40,936 nt of DNA, from NCBI GenBank assembly GCA_016201865.1, contig JACQCA010000092.1:1-40936 (forward strand), given 5' to 3'. The translations under genes were made by a program, and so were the position numbers. Each line of letters begins with the position of its first letter. The stretch's first letter is position 1. This DNA comes from Nitrospirota bacterium (GTDB lineage: Bacteria; Nitrospirota; Nitrospiria; JACQBZ01). The notes under the pieces are model-generated. The model searched no databases and was not told the DNA's origin. It saw nothing but the letters and a program-made list of their open reading frames with translations. This document shows positions 16,575 to 24,887 of the stretch, piece by piece.

Positions 16575-17624
16575 TCAGGTTGCTTTTTTATCCTTCAGCG
16601 AATACCACCAGCCTTTAAGCGCCCCATACATTCGAGGGCCCAACCATTTACTTGCCGCCCTAGGAACAAGGGTCCTGAACATGATTCTAAAAGGCTCCAA
16701 TAATATTAACGACAAAAAGAACTTTGATCTCTCCCTTTTTGAGAACCCTGCGAGGACTGTCATCCGTGCGTATTTTTCTTCGAACTTTGTTCCGATGCAA
16801 CGCGCACCCATTCTGAGTTTGTAGACTTCCAGATTCTCTTTTAGGGGTAGTAGTCTCCCCGTAGAAAAGGCCTCGACCGCCACCAAGGCATGGCCTTCTA
16901 TATGAAGGTGGGTTGCCTCGCGCCATAACTTCAACGAAAATGTCTCATCAAAGGAAGCCAGAGGGTCGGGATGCGCGAAGTGCCACAGCGCGACGCTTTC
17001 ATCGTGCCAAATTTCCGGAATGCCCGCGTTCACAAGTCTCCAACCCAGATCATACGGTCCGCACAAATACCCGCGGAACGAAGAGTGCTCATCAAATCCC
17101 CCGAAACGAATCGCATCGGTTTTCCTAACCGACATGCAGGCCCCCACGTTGGGCCACAACTCTATCCAAGAATATTTCTGGAGCTCCCGGATGTCTTTGA
17201 TCTCCTTCGGGTACCGTTCCTTGGTTCTTCGCTCGTAATGCATCAGGACGGTCGAAGCCGGTTCTCTTGCCGCGTTTAAATTGAAGGCCTTGATGATCGA
17301 GGATATGAAATCGGGCGGAAAGGCGGCATCGCTATCGCAGACTGTAATAACCTGACCTTTCGAATGCAGAAGACCGGCATTATAGCCGACATGCTTATGG
17401 TACATCCCCTTCTGGCCGCATGTGATGACCACATCGGCTTTCTCCATCGCCTCCGGAAGGACGCGGTCATAGAGTTCAACCCAGATGATTTCATACTGGT
17501 CTCTTGGAATGTTCTGGCGGGACAGCCAATCCAGCGCATGGAAACTTTCCCGGCACGACCAGTCTAATAGTATTAAGGAGACAGAGGGCGTGGAATGTTT
17601 TATTTGCTGTTTGTGTATAAACAT
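16575..17624 (-). CDS. Glycosyltransferase family 2-like protein
   Basis: A 349-residue GT-A-type protein. SVSLILLDWSCRESFHALDWL and YEIIWVEL form the first beta strands, VITVCDSDAAFPPDFI supplies the DxD metal site, and FRGYLCGPYDLGWRLVNAG resembles the (E/D)D-x-D/ED acceptor-side motif in modified form. A C-terminal hydrophobic segment (FFLSLILLEPFRIMF) could be membrane associated. It lies between the GT2 at 15693 and paralogue B at 17658, with an 87-nt gap downstream (16488-16574) in which I see no gene. Confidence 0.75.
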   Translation of the reverse strand: MFIHKQQIKHSTPSVSLILLDWSCRESFHALDWLSRQNIPRDQYEIIWVELYDRVLPEAMEKADVVITCGQKGMYHKHVGYNAGLLHSKGQVITVCDSDAAFPPDFISSIIKAFNLNAAREPASTVLMHYERRTKERYPKEIKDIRELQKYSWIELWPNVGACMSVRKTDAIRFGGFDEHSSFRGYLCGPYDLGWRLVNAGIPEIWHDESVALWHFAHPDPLASFDETFSLKLWREATHLHIEGHALVAVEAFSTGRLLPLKENLEVYKLRMGARCIGTKFEEKYARMTVLAGFSKRERSKFFLSLILLEPFRIMFRTLVPRAASKWLGPRMYGALKGWWYSLKDKKAT

Positions 17625-17657
17625 TGTGTTGTCAAAAACCCAGTATTGGCCGATGCA

Positions 17658-18998
17658 TCATGCGCGAAAAAACTTCTTTTCAAGGCCTTGTTTTATTTTC
17701 ACTATAAATGGGATGGAGCGGAGCATTGAATATGCGATCTTGTAAAGTTTTCCTAAAACATTAAATAGTCCGAATAAGAAAGAACGCATGAAAGAAGGAA
17801 AAAAGTTGCCGATATAATAATAAATTCTCGCCCTCACATTGGATGGATTATACGATATAGAAAGTGCCAACGTGTCTTTCCAGAAGTCAGTGTAGTTCTC
17901 CTTTAATAAGGCCATTCCCCAATTCAAATAGTAGTTGGAGAAATTTTTGCGCATTTGTATTGGCATTTTGGGTTCTTGGAATAGGGAACCGTTTTTTTTG
18001 CCTTGTGTTGCAATATCCCGTTCAATTTCATTAAATACTTTGGAAAACATATGATAACAGGTGTGCTCACTGGTTGCCCTTTTCCAACCTGCTCGAGCGA
18101 TCGCTCTTCTTTCCGCATCATGGTTAAGATAGTAAATTATCTTGTCTATCATTTCTTCAGAACTGTGAAAGCAAACGATTTCTTTGTCCACCTCAAAATA
18201 GTTTTCAATGCCTGGAACATATTCGGTTAAAATAAATCCACCGGCCAAGCAGACTTCAAAAACCCTCCCTTTAATCTGTTTCTGATCCCCCCAGACCTTG
18301 GAAAAATTGAGATTGATCTTGCTGGTTTTAAAGATGGAGATCATTTCTTCATAAGAGATATGTTTTCCCTGTTCCCATTCTCTCCCAAAAACATCAACGC
18401 GTATATTCCTCTTTCTGAGTTCATCTATATGTTGTTCCCGATCGTAATATTTACGCCCAACAAAAGAGACCTCGTATTTTTCTTCGACGGTTGACCAATC
18501 GCGATCAAACGCAATGCCCGTATTAGGTATCGTATGTATGACCTTGGCATTGAGGGCTCTATACTTGGGTACAGCTGTCATGGCATTCGTGACGAAGTAA
18601 TCAATATAGGGTATCCACCATTTAGAATAGTTACTGAATCCTGCTGTGCCGACCTCGTCGTCCAAGAACCAACCCGCAATAACACTACCTTCTTTTCTCA
18701 TCAACTCAAAGGTTGATTCTCGAATGCCATGCCAATACATGGTATTCCAAACTACATATTTGGGGTGTTCCTTTATCACAAGCTCTATAATTTCCTGATT
18801 CATGCCGACCACACCTATTTCCATCATACGCTTTAAGTAGTCATAGAGTACGACTCTTGAAAAAATCTGTTGTAACGGCTCATAGAAGTATTTATCAAAA
18901 CGAACAGGGACTAGCAGATAATCATAAATGTGTTTTGCCAGTCTATGTTCAGAATAATTTTCGACCGGGGTCAGAAGGAGAACCGTTTCGTTTGTCAT
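17658..18998 (-). CDS. CgeB-like glycosyltransferase, paralogue B
   Basis: A 446-residue paralogue of the protein at 14385-15689, colinear over its full length. Shared segments include the N-terminal NETVL-LT, EHPKYV, IPNTGIA, TSKINLNFS, CLAGGF and ERRAIARAGW. It carries the same Glyco_trans_1_2 region. Like its paralogue it is AT-rich. Its ATG overlaps the Wzt stop by 4 nt (ATGA), so it is translationally coupled to the transporter gene. The two copies have diverged in the acceptor-side N-terminal half, consistent with addition of related sugars at different positions of one glycan. Confidence 0.78.
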   Translation of the reverse strand: MTNETVLLLTPVENYSEHRLAKHIYDYLLVPVRFDKYFYEPLQQIFSRVVLYDYLKRMMEIGVVGMNQEIIELVIKEHPKYVVWNTMYWHGIRESTFELMRKEGSVIAGWFLDDEVGTAGFSNYSKWWIPYIDYFVTNAMTAVPKYRALNAKVIHTIPNTGIAFDRDWSTVEEKYEVSFVGRKYYDREQHIDELRKRNIRVDVFGREWEQGKHISYEEMISIFKTSKINLNFSKVWGDQKQIKGRVFEVCLAGGFILTEYVPGIENYFEVDKEIVCFHSSEEMIDKIIYYLNHDAERRAIARAGWKRATSEHTCYHMFSKVFNEIERDIATQGKKNGSLFQEPKMPIQMRKNFSNYYLNWGMALLKENYTDFWKDTLALSISYNPSNVRARIYYYIGNFFPSFMRSFLFGLFNVLGKLYKIAYSMLRSIPFIVKIKQGLEKKFFRA

Positions 18999-20248
18999 TG
19001 TCGGCCAAAACCATTTTCGGAAAAGGAATGCTGAAGAATACAGACTGCGTTGCTAACCTCGCGCCCCGGGGCAAACGGCTGACATTCAAGAATATGAAAG
19101 GAACAAGCACTCTCCCAGGTATCAGCCCGAATTGTTCCCGTCATGACACTTAATGAAATAGTGTATTCCCCGTTTGTAAGAATGAGGGGTCCAATCTCTA
19201 TTCTTATTCTCTTAACTTTCTTATCAAAATAAATATCGTAATACGCTCCAGATGCGCCCATACAAACAAATCCCTCGTTTGCCTTGTAAATGCGGAATTC
19301 AACGCTGTAATCGCCTGATGCAGGATTGCCTGCGAGGTCAGCAATTAAAGTTAGTCTTCCATTATACCGAAATATGTTAGTATGTTCCCTCTCCTCATTT
19401 AACATCTCAACGCGGCTAATGTAAAAAGTTTGATTCTTAATATCTTCATGGTTCCTCTCGCCAGTATAGGCAGATTCGACAAAAGGTTTTAGCTGGTGCT
19501 CCTCATAGTCTCTGGCCACTTCATCAGCGGCCCCCTTTTTTGCGATTTGACCGTTATCTATCCAAATAGCGTTTTCACATAAGCTGCGAATGGCACCCAA
19601 ATTGTGACTCACAAAAAGAATCGTCCGCCCTTCTTTGGAAATATCCCCCATCTTTCCGATGCATTTCTTCTGAAATTCGATATCCCCCACCGCCAGCACC
19701 TCGTCCACGAGAAGAATCTCGGGCTGCAGGTGGGCGGCGACGGAGAACGCGAGGCGGAGATACATGCCGCTGGAGTAGCGCTTCACCGGCGTGTCGATGA
19801 ATTCCTCCACTTCGGCGAAGGCCACGATCTCGTCGAACTTGCGGACGATCTCGGCCCGCTTCATTCCGAGGATCGCGCCGTTCAAATAAATGTTCTCCCG
19901 GCCGCTGAGCTCCGGATGAAAGCCGGTGCCGACTTCGAGCAGCGATCCGATCCGTCCATGAACCTCGGCATAGCCCTCCGTTGGTTCGGTGACGCGGGAG
20001 AGAATCTTGAGCAGCGTGCTCTTGCCCGCGCCGTTGCGTCCGATGATCCCGACCACCTCGCCGCGCTTGATCTCAAACGAAACGTCTTTGAGAGCCCAGA
20101 TGAATTCGTTCGATTTCGGATTGCGGAGGCGCTTGAACGGGGCCGTAACAGCCTGAGTCAGTACGTCCCGCAGCGCCTTATACGGTTCCCGTGTCCCGAT
20201 CCGATACTGTTTACCCAGGCCTTCGATCCGAATCGCCGTGTCCGTCAT
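18995..20248 (-). CDS. wzt: O-antigen/polysaccharide ABC transporter ATPase with C-terminal glycan-binding domain
   Basis: A 417-residue Wzt. The ATPase domain (1-~250) has Walker A GRNGAGKS (70-77), signature YSSGM (158-162), Walker B ILLVDE (178-183) and the H-loop histidine 215. A C-terminal beta-rich domain (~270-417) matches the position of the Wzt carbohydrate-binding domain, which recognises the finished O-chain end. Paired with Wzm at 20267, it exports the completed glycan across the inner membrane. Composition changes inside the gene: a sampled line in the ATPase part (19801-19860) has 37/60 G/C, one in the C-terminal part (19321-19380) has 24/60, with the switch near residues 190-216. 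This suggests a recombinant gene. Confidence 0.93.
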   Translation of the reverse strand: MTDTAIRIEGLGKQYRIGTREPYKALRDVLTQAVTAPFKRLRNPKSNEFIWALKDVSFEIKRGEVVGIIGRNGAGKSTLLKILSRVTEPTEGYAEVHGRIGSLLEVGTGFHPELSGRENIYLNGAILGMKRAEIVRKFDEIVAFAEVEEFIDTPVKRYSSGMYLRLAFSVAAHLQPEILLVDEVLAVGDIEFQKKCIGKMGDISKEGRTILFVSHNLGAIRSLCENAIWIDNGQIAKKGAADEVARDYEEHQLKPFVESAYTGERNHEDIKNQTFYISRVEMLNEEREHTNIFRYNGRLTLIADLAGNPASGDYSVEFRIYKANEGFVCMGASGAYYDIYFDKKVKRIRIEIGPLILTNGEYTISLSVMTGTIRADTWESACSFHILECQPFAPGREVSNAVCILQHSFSENGFGRQ

Positions 20249-20266
20249 GACTCAATCCATCTCACG

Positions 20267-21163
20267 TTAGATGTTGTCTGCGAAATCTCTTTCCATTCTG
20301 CGGAAGAAAAACAAACCAGTCGTCAGTAGAACGGCCGCCGATACGGCCGAGATGGTCAGGAGCGGAAGAGAAGTCCGGGGCCCTCCGGCCAGCGCCCACC
20401 GAAACCCTTCCACCACGCCGGCCATCGGATTGAGGCCCGAAAGGGTCCGCCAGGGCGAAGGCAGCAGGCTGCTCGGATAGACGACCGGCGTTGCGAAAAA
20501 CCAGATCTGGGTCAGGAACGGAACCGTGTACCGCACATCGCGATACTGGACATCCATCGCCGAAAGCCACAATCCGATCCCCAGCGCCGTGGCCAGGGCC
20601 AGACCGAAGAACAGCGGCAAAATCAAAAGCGCTTTACTCGGAACAACACCATACCAAAACAGCAATCCGATTAAGATGACGGAGGCCACCGCAAAATCCA
20701 TCACCCCGCCCAGCACAGCCGACATCGGGACGAGCATGCGCGGAAAATAGATCTTGGTGATGACGCGTTCATTCACCACCAGGCTGGTGCTGGCCTGGGT
20801 CAGGGCATAGGCGAAGAACTGCCAGGGGAGCAAGCCGGCGAAGGCAAAGAGCGGATAGGGGATTCCATCGGAGGGCATCCCGGCCAGCCGCCCGAAGATG
20901 AGCGTGAAGACGATCATGCCGAGAAGGGGCTGGAGAACCGCCCAAGCCGCGCCCAGCGCGGTCTGTTTGTATCGTACTTTAATGTCGCGCCATGTGAAAA
21001 AATAAAGAAGCTCCCGATAGTCCCACAGCTCGCGCAGATTGAGGGGAATAAAGCCGCGCGCCGCCTGGATGCGGAAGATCGGCAAAGCGGCCGCTGCATC
21101 CGGCAGGGCAGGGACGGTCAGGAGGGTTGTCTTGGGCCGACTCATTTCAGGGCTCGATTCCAT
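20267..21163 (-). CDS. wzm: Polysaccharide ABC transporter permease
   Basis: A 298-residue ABC-2 type membrane protein. An N-terminal cytoplasmic stretch leads to the family motif ELLYFFTWRDIKVRYKQT-ALGAAWAVLQPL, then about six hydrophobic helices (for example YPLFAFAGLLPWQFFAYAL and VILIGLLFWYGVV) and the conserved WFFATPVVYPSSLLP-WR-L-LNPMAGVVEGFRW. It forms the channel partner of Wzt. No Wzx/Wzy genes are present, so chain synthesis is probably cytoplasmic. The ATG shares a base with the regulator stop (TAATG). Confidence 0.93.
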   Translation of the reverse strand: MESSPEMSRPKTTLLTVPALPDAAAALPIFRIQAARGFIPLNLRELWDYRELLYFFTWRDIKVRYKQTALGAAWAVLQPLLGMIVFTLIFGRLAGMPSDGIPYPLFAFAGLLPWQFFAYALTQASTSLVVNERVITKIYFPRMLVPMSAVLGGVMDFAVASVILIGLLFWYGVVPSKALLILPLFFGLALATALGIGLWLSAMDVQYRDVRYTVPFLTQIWFFATPVVYPSSLLPSPWRTLSGLNPMAGVVEGFRWALAGGPRTSLPLLTISAVSAAVLLTTGLFFFRRMERDFADNI

Positions 21164-21786
21164 TACTGTATGGAACAGATGCGCTCCTTGGTCACATCAT
21201 GACGACCGAGATGTTCCGCCACTTTTTCGACCGAGTCTTCGGCCGTGATCAAAACACGGTCGAATTTCATCTCGCGCAACGCCTTCACCGGCTCGACCGG
21301 ATATCCCAAGAATTTTTGTCCGGCGAGTTCATCATCCACAATCGCAAGCAATCGAAGCGGACTGTCTTGAAGCACCAGCACCGCGATCTCGGTAATCACC
21401 GTGGCCCTATAAAAAACAACCGACCGGACGCCGTCTTTTGACAACGCTTCAAAAAACCGGCCCATTTTTTGCCGGATCTCCATAAAAAACTGGTAGGAAC
21501 GCTTGATATAACGATAGGTCAAGGCGCTTTTCTCGGCAATGCCCTTGGGCGTCAGGAGATAATGCAGCCGCTTTCGCTCCGCCTGAACGATCTGGATATA
21601 GCCCAGTCGCGCAAGTCGCTTTAAATAGTTGTTGGTCATTCCCAGTGCAATCCCAAGCTTCTGACTGAGATCGCGCTGGGTCAAGGGTTTTCCCGTCGCC
21701 ACCTCATCCAGGATCCGGAGGGTATGCATGGATTCCCGGTTAAAAGGTTCCTTCTCAGTGTCTGCGTTTTCGATTGATGGCGGCAT
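21163..21786 (-). CDS. Winged-helix transcriptional regulator with C-terminal Rossmann-like domain, first gene of the glycan operon
   Basis: About 207 residues. Residues ~17-85 form a winged helix-turn-helix (HTLRILDEVATGKPLTQRDLSQKLGIALGMTNNYLKRLARLGYI) of the MarR/wHTH type. Residues ~110-205 are alpha/beta with VRSVVFYRATVITEIAVLVL, RLLAIVDDE and FDRVLITAED, resembling the nucleotide/CoA-binding fold of sugar-modifying proteins, so it may sense a nucleotide-sugar. The ATG at 21786 is chosen; a GTG at 21795 sits inside the operator palindrome. It directly follows a promoter/operator, so autoregulation of the whole operon is likely. Similar proteins head many exopolysaccharide clusters. Confidence 0.8.
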   Translation of the reverse strand: MPPSIENADTEKEPFNRESMHTLRILDEVATGKPLTQRDLSQKLGIALGMTNNYLKRLARLGYIQIVQAERKRLHYLLTPKGIAEKSALTYRYIKRSYQFFMEIRQKMGRFFEALSKDGVRSVVFYRATVITEIAVLVLQDSPLRLLAIVDDELAGQKFLGYPVEPVKALREMKFDRVLITAEDSVEKVAEHLGRHDVTKERICSIQ

Positions 21787-21787
21787 A

Positions 21788-21806
21788 ATGTTCACTCTGT
21801 GAACAT
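21788..21806. promoter_or_regulatory. 19-bp palindromic operator
   Basis: ATGTTCAC-TCT-GTGAACAT is a perfect 8-3-8 inverted repeat. It overlaps the last bases of the predicted -10 box and the predicted transcription start, immediately before the regulator's start codon. It is the natural candidate for the regulator's own binding site. Confidence 0.75.
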
Positions 21807-21832
21807 AATAACAGAATATTCGTCTTTGTCAA
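21805..21832 (-). promoter_or_regulatory. Sigma70-type promoter of the glycan operon
   Basis: Reading the minus strand, TTGACA (21827-21832) is followed after 16 nt by TATTAT (21805-21810). The predicted start of transcription (~21798) lies only about 12 nt before the regulator ATG and inside the palindromic operator. No other strong promoter was seen downstream through the 21-kb operon. Confidence 0.75.
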
Positions 21833-21915
21833 GTGGTTCGATCAACTTGTCCGGAACCCGTTTTTTTACCTGACCCTCGGCAAGGGATTCCGTCACCGAT
21901 CCTATGCGTCCGAGA

Positions 21916-21944
21916 GTGACAGCCTTCTTAAAATCGTGTAAACT
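21916..21944 (+). promoter_or_regulatory. Probable promoter of the TPR membrane protein gene
   Basis: GTGACA (21916-21921), a 17-nt spacer and TAAACT (21939-21944). It lies downstream of the first possible ATG (21904) and upstream of the TTG at 21967, which supports the later start. Confidence 0.45.
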
Positions 21945-21966
21945 GAGGTCCAAACGGAGCACGGCA

Positions 21967-23856
21967 TTGATTCTGATCAAAGCTTTGATCCAAAAAACCG
22001 GAGCGATCTTGAGTCACCGAGTCATCTTCTCCGTGATTCTCGTTTTGCTCACGACCGGCATCTATTGGGAAGTGTTGTCGGGGAACTTCGTCTGGGACGA
22101 TCGTCTTTACCTCCTGCGGGATACATCCGGCGGACCGCATCCTCTCATCCGCACCCTACAAGAAGTGATCGCCAATTTTACGAACCCTGCGGTTTCCTAT
22201 CGACCGCTGTTCTCGGCCTCTTTGTACATGGATTTTAAGATCGGGGGTCTTGATCCGCGAGTCTACCACGCGACGAGCCTCCTTCTATATCTCTTGAATA
22301 TCCTTCTTGTCTTTGGAATTGCGGTACGGTTCTGGGGTGACGGATGGCTCGCCCCCTGGACGGCGCTTCTGTTTGCGGTCCATCCGATTCATGTTGAGGC
22401 AATCGGATGGATATCGGCCCGAAGCGATCTGATCTGCAGCCTATTTTTTCTGGCCTCGGTTTACTGCTACCTGATTTATCGAGAGGCGTCGAGCCGATTC
22501 CGCGGCGCGGCCTATGCCGCGTCGCTGACCGGCTTTATCCTGGCGCTTGCGTCAAAAGAGATGGCGATTGCGCTTCCCTTCATCGTCCTCGCCAGCCGTC
22601 TTTGGTTTCCTTCGAGTGAGGATCAGGCCTTGCCTGTCCGAAAAAGAGCGGCTTTTTCAATTGTTCCGTATTTCGTCGTGCTGGCGGGCTACTTGATCTG
22701 GCGAATGACCCATCTTGAATCGGCGTCATCGGATCATCTCCATGTCACCCCGGCGGCCCGTATTCTAAAAGAGGTTTCGCCCGACATGGTCGGAACGATA
22801 TCGCTGGTGACGCTTCATTACCTGCGACTGTTCCTCCTTCCATTCTCGCTGCGGGCCGTCTATGACCTTCCCCCTGTTTCGGATTTCTTCGATCCGACGA
22901 GCCTATCAGCGGTCGGCGGCATCACTGCATTGGCGATCGGTGCGGTCGTACTGCACCGGCACTCCATGCGTCTTTTCTGGGCGGCGACCTGGACGGCCTT
23001 GACGATGGGCCCGGCCTACCTTTTAATCGTCACCCGCAATCCGATTTTGATGGCTGAGCGCTACGTCTTTCTTGCATCCGTCGGATTCTGTTTCTTCATT
23101 GTGGGGGTCGGGAACTGGTTTTATAACCGTAGGCCCGCCGCATCGATCACGAGGTTAAAACAGGGCTATATCGGCGCAGGAATAGCCGTCGTGGCGATCT
23201 TTGCTTTCCTGACCGTCCAGAGAACGATGATCTGGAAGGATGAAAAAACGCTCTGGTATGACACCGTCCAAAAGTCGCCGCGGTCGAGCTTGGCCCGAAC
23301 GAATCTGGGCCATGCCTATTTGCAGGAGAACCGACCGGATCTGGCGGTCGCCGAGCTTGAAACCGCCTTGGAATTGGATCCCAACAACGGCGCCGCCCAT
23401 GAAATTCTGGCCGGTCTTTATTACCATGAGGGCCGGATTGAATCCGCGATCCCGGAATACGAGGCGGCCGTGCGGCTCGACCCGAATCGGTTCAAGGCCC
23501 ATTACGCTTTGGGGGTAATCCATCTAAACCGGGGCAAGATGGAAGAGGCGGTGAATTCCCTTCAGCGCGCTCTTGCGATCCAGCCGGGCTACACCGCGGC
23601 CCGACTGGAATTGGGTGTGGCTTACCATACGATGGGCCGGTACGCAGAGGCGATCGAGGAATACCAAAAAGTGCTCGCTCAGGAGGCCGCGTTTCCGATG
23701 GTGCATTACAATATAGGACTGTCTTTCTGGAAGGCGGGTGAACACGAGAAGGCCGTCGTTCATTTCAGACGTTTTACGGAGGTCGCTTCGCCCCGCTATG
23801 AGTCCTACCGCCAATCCGCGTTGTCCTACCTCCGTCAATCCCGTCGGGCCGAGTAG
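21967..23856 (+). CDS. Polytopic membrane protein with C-terminal TPR repeats (TMTC/O-mannosyltransferase-like)
   Basis: About 629 residues from the TTG at 21967, which has GGAG 7 nt upstream; an ATG at 21904 would add 21 basic residues but has no ribosome site. The N-terminal two thirds contain about ten hydrophobic helices, with Val-Trp-Asp-Asp-Arg in the first loop and VHPIHVEAIGWISARSDL, the layout of GT-C protein glycosyltransferases of the TMTC type. The C-terminal ~200 residues are five TPR units (for example NLGHAYLQENRPDLAVAEL and ALGVIHLNRGKMEEAV). Family members use polyprenyl-phosphate sugars; the acceptor is unknown. It is divergent from the glycan operon and convergent with the prenyltransferase gene 9 nt away. 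Confidence 0.8.
   Translation: MILIKALIQKTGAILSHRVIFSVILVLLTTGIYWEVLSGNFVWDDRLYLLRDTSGGPHPLIRTLQEVIANFTNPAVSYRPLFSASLYMDFKIGGLDPRVYHATSLLLYLLNILLVFGIAVRFWGDGWLAPWTALLFAVHPIHVEAIGWISARSDLICSLFFLASVYCYLIYREASSRFRGAAYAASLTGFILALASKEMAIALPFIVLASRLWFPSSEDQALPVRKRAAFSIVPYFVVLAGYLIWRMTHLESASSDHLHVTPAARILKEVSPDMVGTISLVTLHYLRLFLLPFSLRAVYDLPPVSDFFDPTSLSAVGGITALAIGAVVLHRHSMRLFWAATWTALTMGPAYLLIVTRNPILMAERYVFLASVGFCFFIVGVGNWFYNRRPAASITRLKQGYIGAGIAVVAIFAFLTVQRTMIWKDEKTLWYDTVQKSPRSSLARTNLGHAYLQENRPDLAVAELETALELDPNNGAAHEILAGLYYHEGRIESAIPEYEAAVRLDPNRFKAHYALGVIHLNRGKMEEAVNSLQRALAIQPGYTAARLELGVAYHTMGRYAEAIEEYQKVLAQEAAFPMVHYNIGLSFWKAGEHEKAVVHFRRFTEVASPRYESYRQSALSYLRQSRRAE
21975..21990. repeat. Perfect 16-bp palindrome
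   Basis: GATCAAAGCTTTGATC reads identically on both strands. It lies just inside the start of the TPR gene (or in its leader if translation starts later) and could be a second regulator site or a translational hairpin. Confidence 0.55.
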
Positions 23857-23865
23857 CGCAAGGGA

Positions 23866-24774
23866 TCATGCCATCCCCCGGAGATAAATGTCCCAGAGCA
23901 TAAACAAGGCCCAACCCACCACGGTGATAAAGAGAGGACGATCGGCAAAGAAGGATTCGGCGGCACGGCCTCCCTGGCCGCGATGATGAATCAGATAGAG
24001 GTAACGGAACATCCCGTACAACACGAATAAGACGGAATAGATTTGGTAGGGACCGTTGTTGATCGTGTACATGGCATATGAAACAATCGTCGCGGACAGA
24101 ACGGCCGCGATCATCTGATCCAGAAAAGTGAGCGAGTACTGCATCAAGACCTTTCGATGGGCGACGGCTTCCTCACCCAAGACGACCAATTCATGACGGC
24201 GCTTCGAAAATCCCAAGAACAGAGAGAGCAACACGGTGCAGAGGATGATCCAGGCGGAAGGCGCCGCCGCCACCAATGCGGCCCCTCCCAGAACCCGCAA
24301 GACGAATCCGGTCGCGATCAGCAGAACATCCAGGATCACCCGATCTTTGAGTCCCAGGGAATACCCCAAATGCAGCAGGGTAAAAAGCAGCGCGGCCATA
24401 CCGAACCGGAAATCAAGTTCCAATGCCCCGACCAGCCCGATGAGGGTCAACACCATCGCGGCGATTCCGGCTTGAGAAACTGAAAGCTGTCCGGAGGCGA
24501 TCGGCCGAAGCGCTTTCCCCGGATGCCGTTGATCCTCCTTCCGATCCATCAAATCATTGAGCAAGTAAGACCCGCTGGACAGGATGCAGAACAGGGTAAA
24601 ACCGGAAAGGGACTTTACGACCAACGTGAACGTGGAGAGGTGGCCGGAAAAGAGCAGGGGCGCCAGGACGAAGAGGTTCTTGATCCAGTCCAATGGACGG
24701 AGTGCGATGAGCAATGCGCCGGTCCAATGCGTCGTGAGCGATGCGTTGCGCGTGGTGGACGGCTGAACAGCCAT
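23866..24774 (-). CDS. UbiA-family prenyltransferase, decaprenyl-phosphate phosphoribosyltransferase-like
   Basis: A 302-residue integral membrane protein with about eight helices. It contains the Mg/prenyl-diphosphate motif NDLMDRKEDQRHPGKALRPIASG, whose N-D-x-x-D-x-x-x-D form and following RPIASG are typical of the DPPR synthase (Rv3806c-like) branch of UbiA. The second aspartate region is near YSLGLKDRVILDVLLIATGFVLR. Known DPPR synthases attach phosphoribose to a polyprenyl phosphate, making a lipid-linked pentose donor. This would supply the neighbouring GT-C-like membrane protein. No DprE1/E2 epimerase genes are visible. The ATG has a GGAG site 7 nt upstream. Confidence 0.82.
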   Translation of the reverse strand: MAVQPSTTRNASLTTHWTGALLIALRPLDWIKNLFVLAPLLFSGHLSTFTLVVKSLSGFTLFCILSSGSYLLNDLMDRKEDQRHPGKALRPIASGQLSVSQAGIAAMVLTLIGLVGALELDFRFGMAALLFTLLHLGYSLGLKDRVILDVLLIATGFVLRVLGGAALVAAAPSAWIILCTVLLSLFLGFSKRRHELVVLGEEAVAHRKVLMQYSLTFLDQMIAAVLSATIVSYAMYTINNGPYQIYSVLFVLYGMFRYLYLIHHRGQGGRAAESFFADRPLFITVVGWALFMLWDIYLRGMA

Positions 24775-24804
24775 TAAGCGGCTCCGGAGACAATCGTGAT
24801 CTTC

Positions 24805-24833
24805 ATCTTAAGTAAGATGCCGGGGTTTGTCAA
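24805..24833 (-). promoter_or_regulatory. Sigma70-type promoter for the UbiA-family gene
   Basis: On the minus strand TTGACA (24828-24833), a 17-nt spacer and TAAGAT (24805-24810), ending 30 nt before the start codon. Confidence 0.7.
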
Positions 24834-24857
24834 GAAACGGCGATCATTCGGCGGATA

Positions 24858-24876
24858 CGAAACCCATGCGGTTTCG
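24858..24876 (-). terminator. Inverted repeat after the DUF1015 gene, possible terminator
   Basis: CGAAACC-CATGC-GGTTTCG, a perfect 7-bp stem 12 nt beyond the DUF1015 stop. It lacks a clear U tract, so intrinsic termination is uncertain. Confidence 0.35.
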
Positions 24877-24887
24877 ATGGGGCTCCG

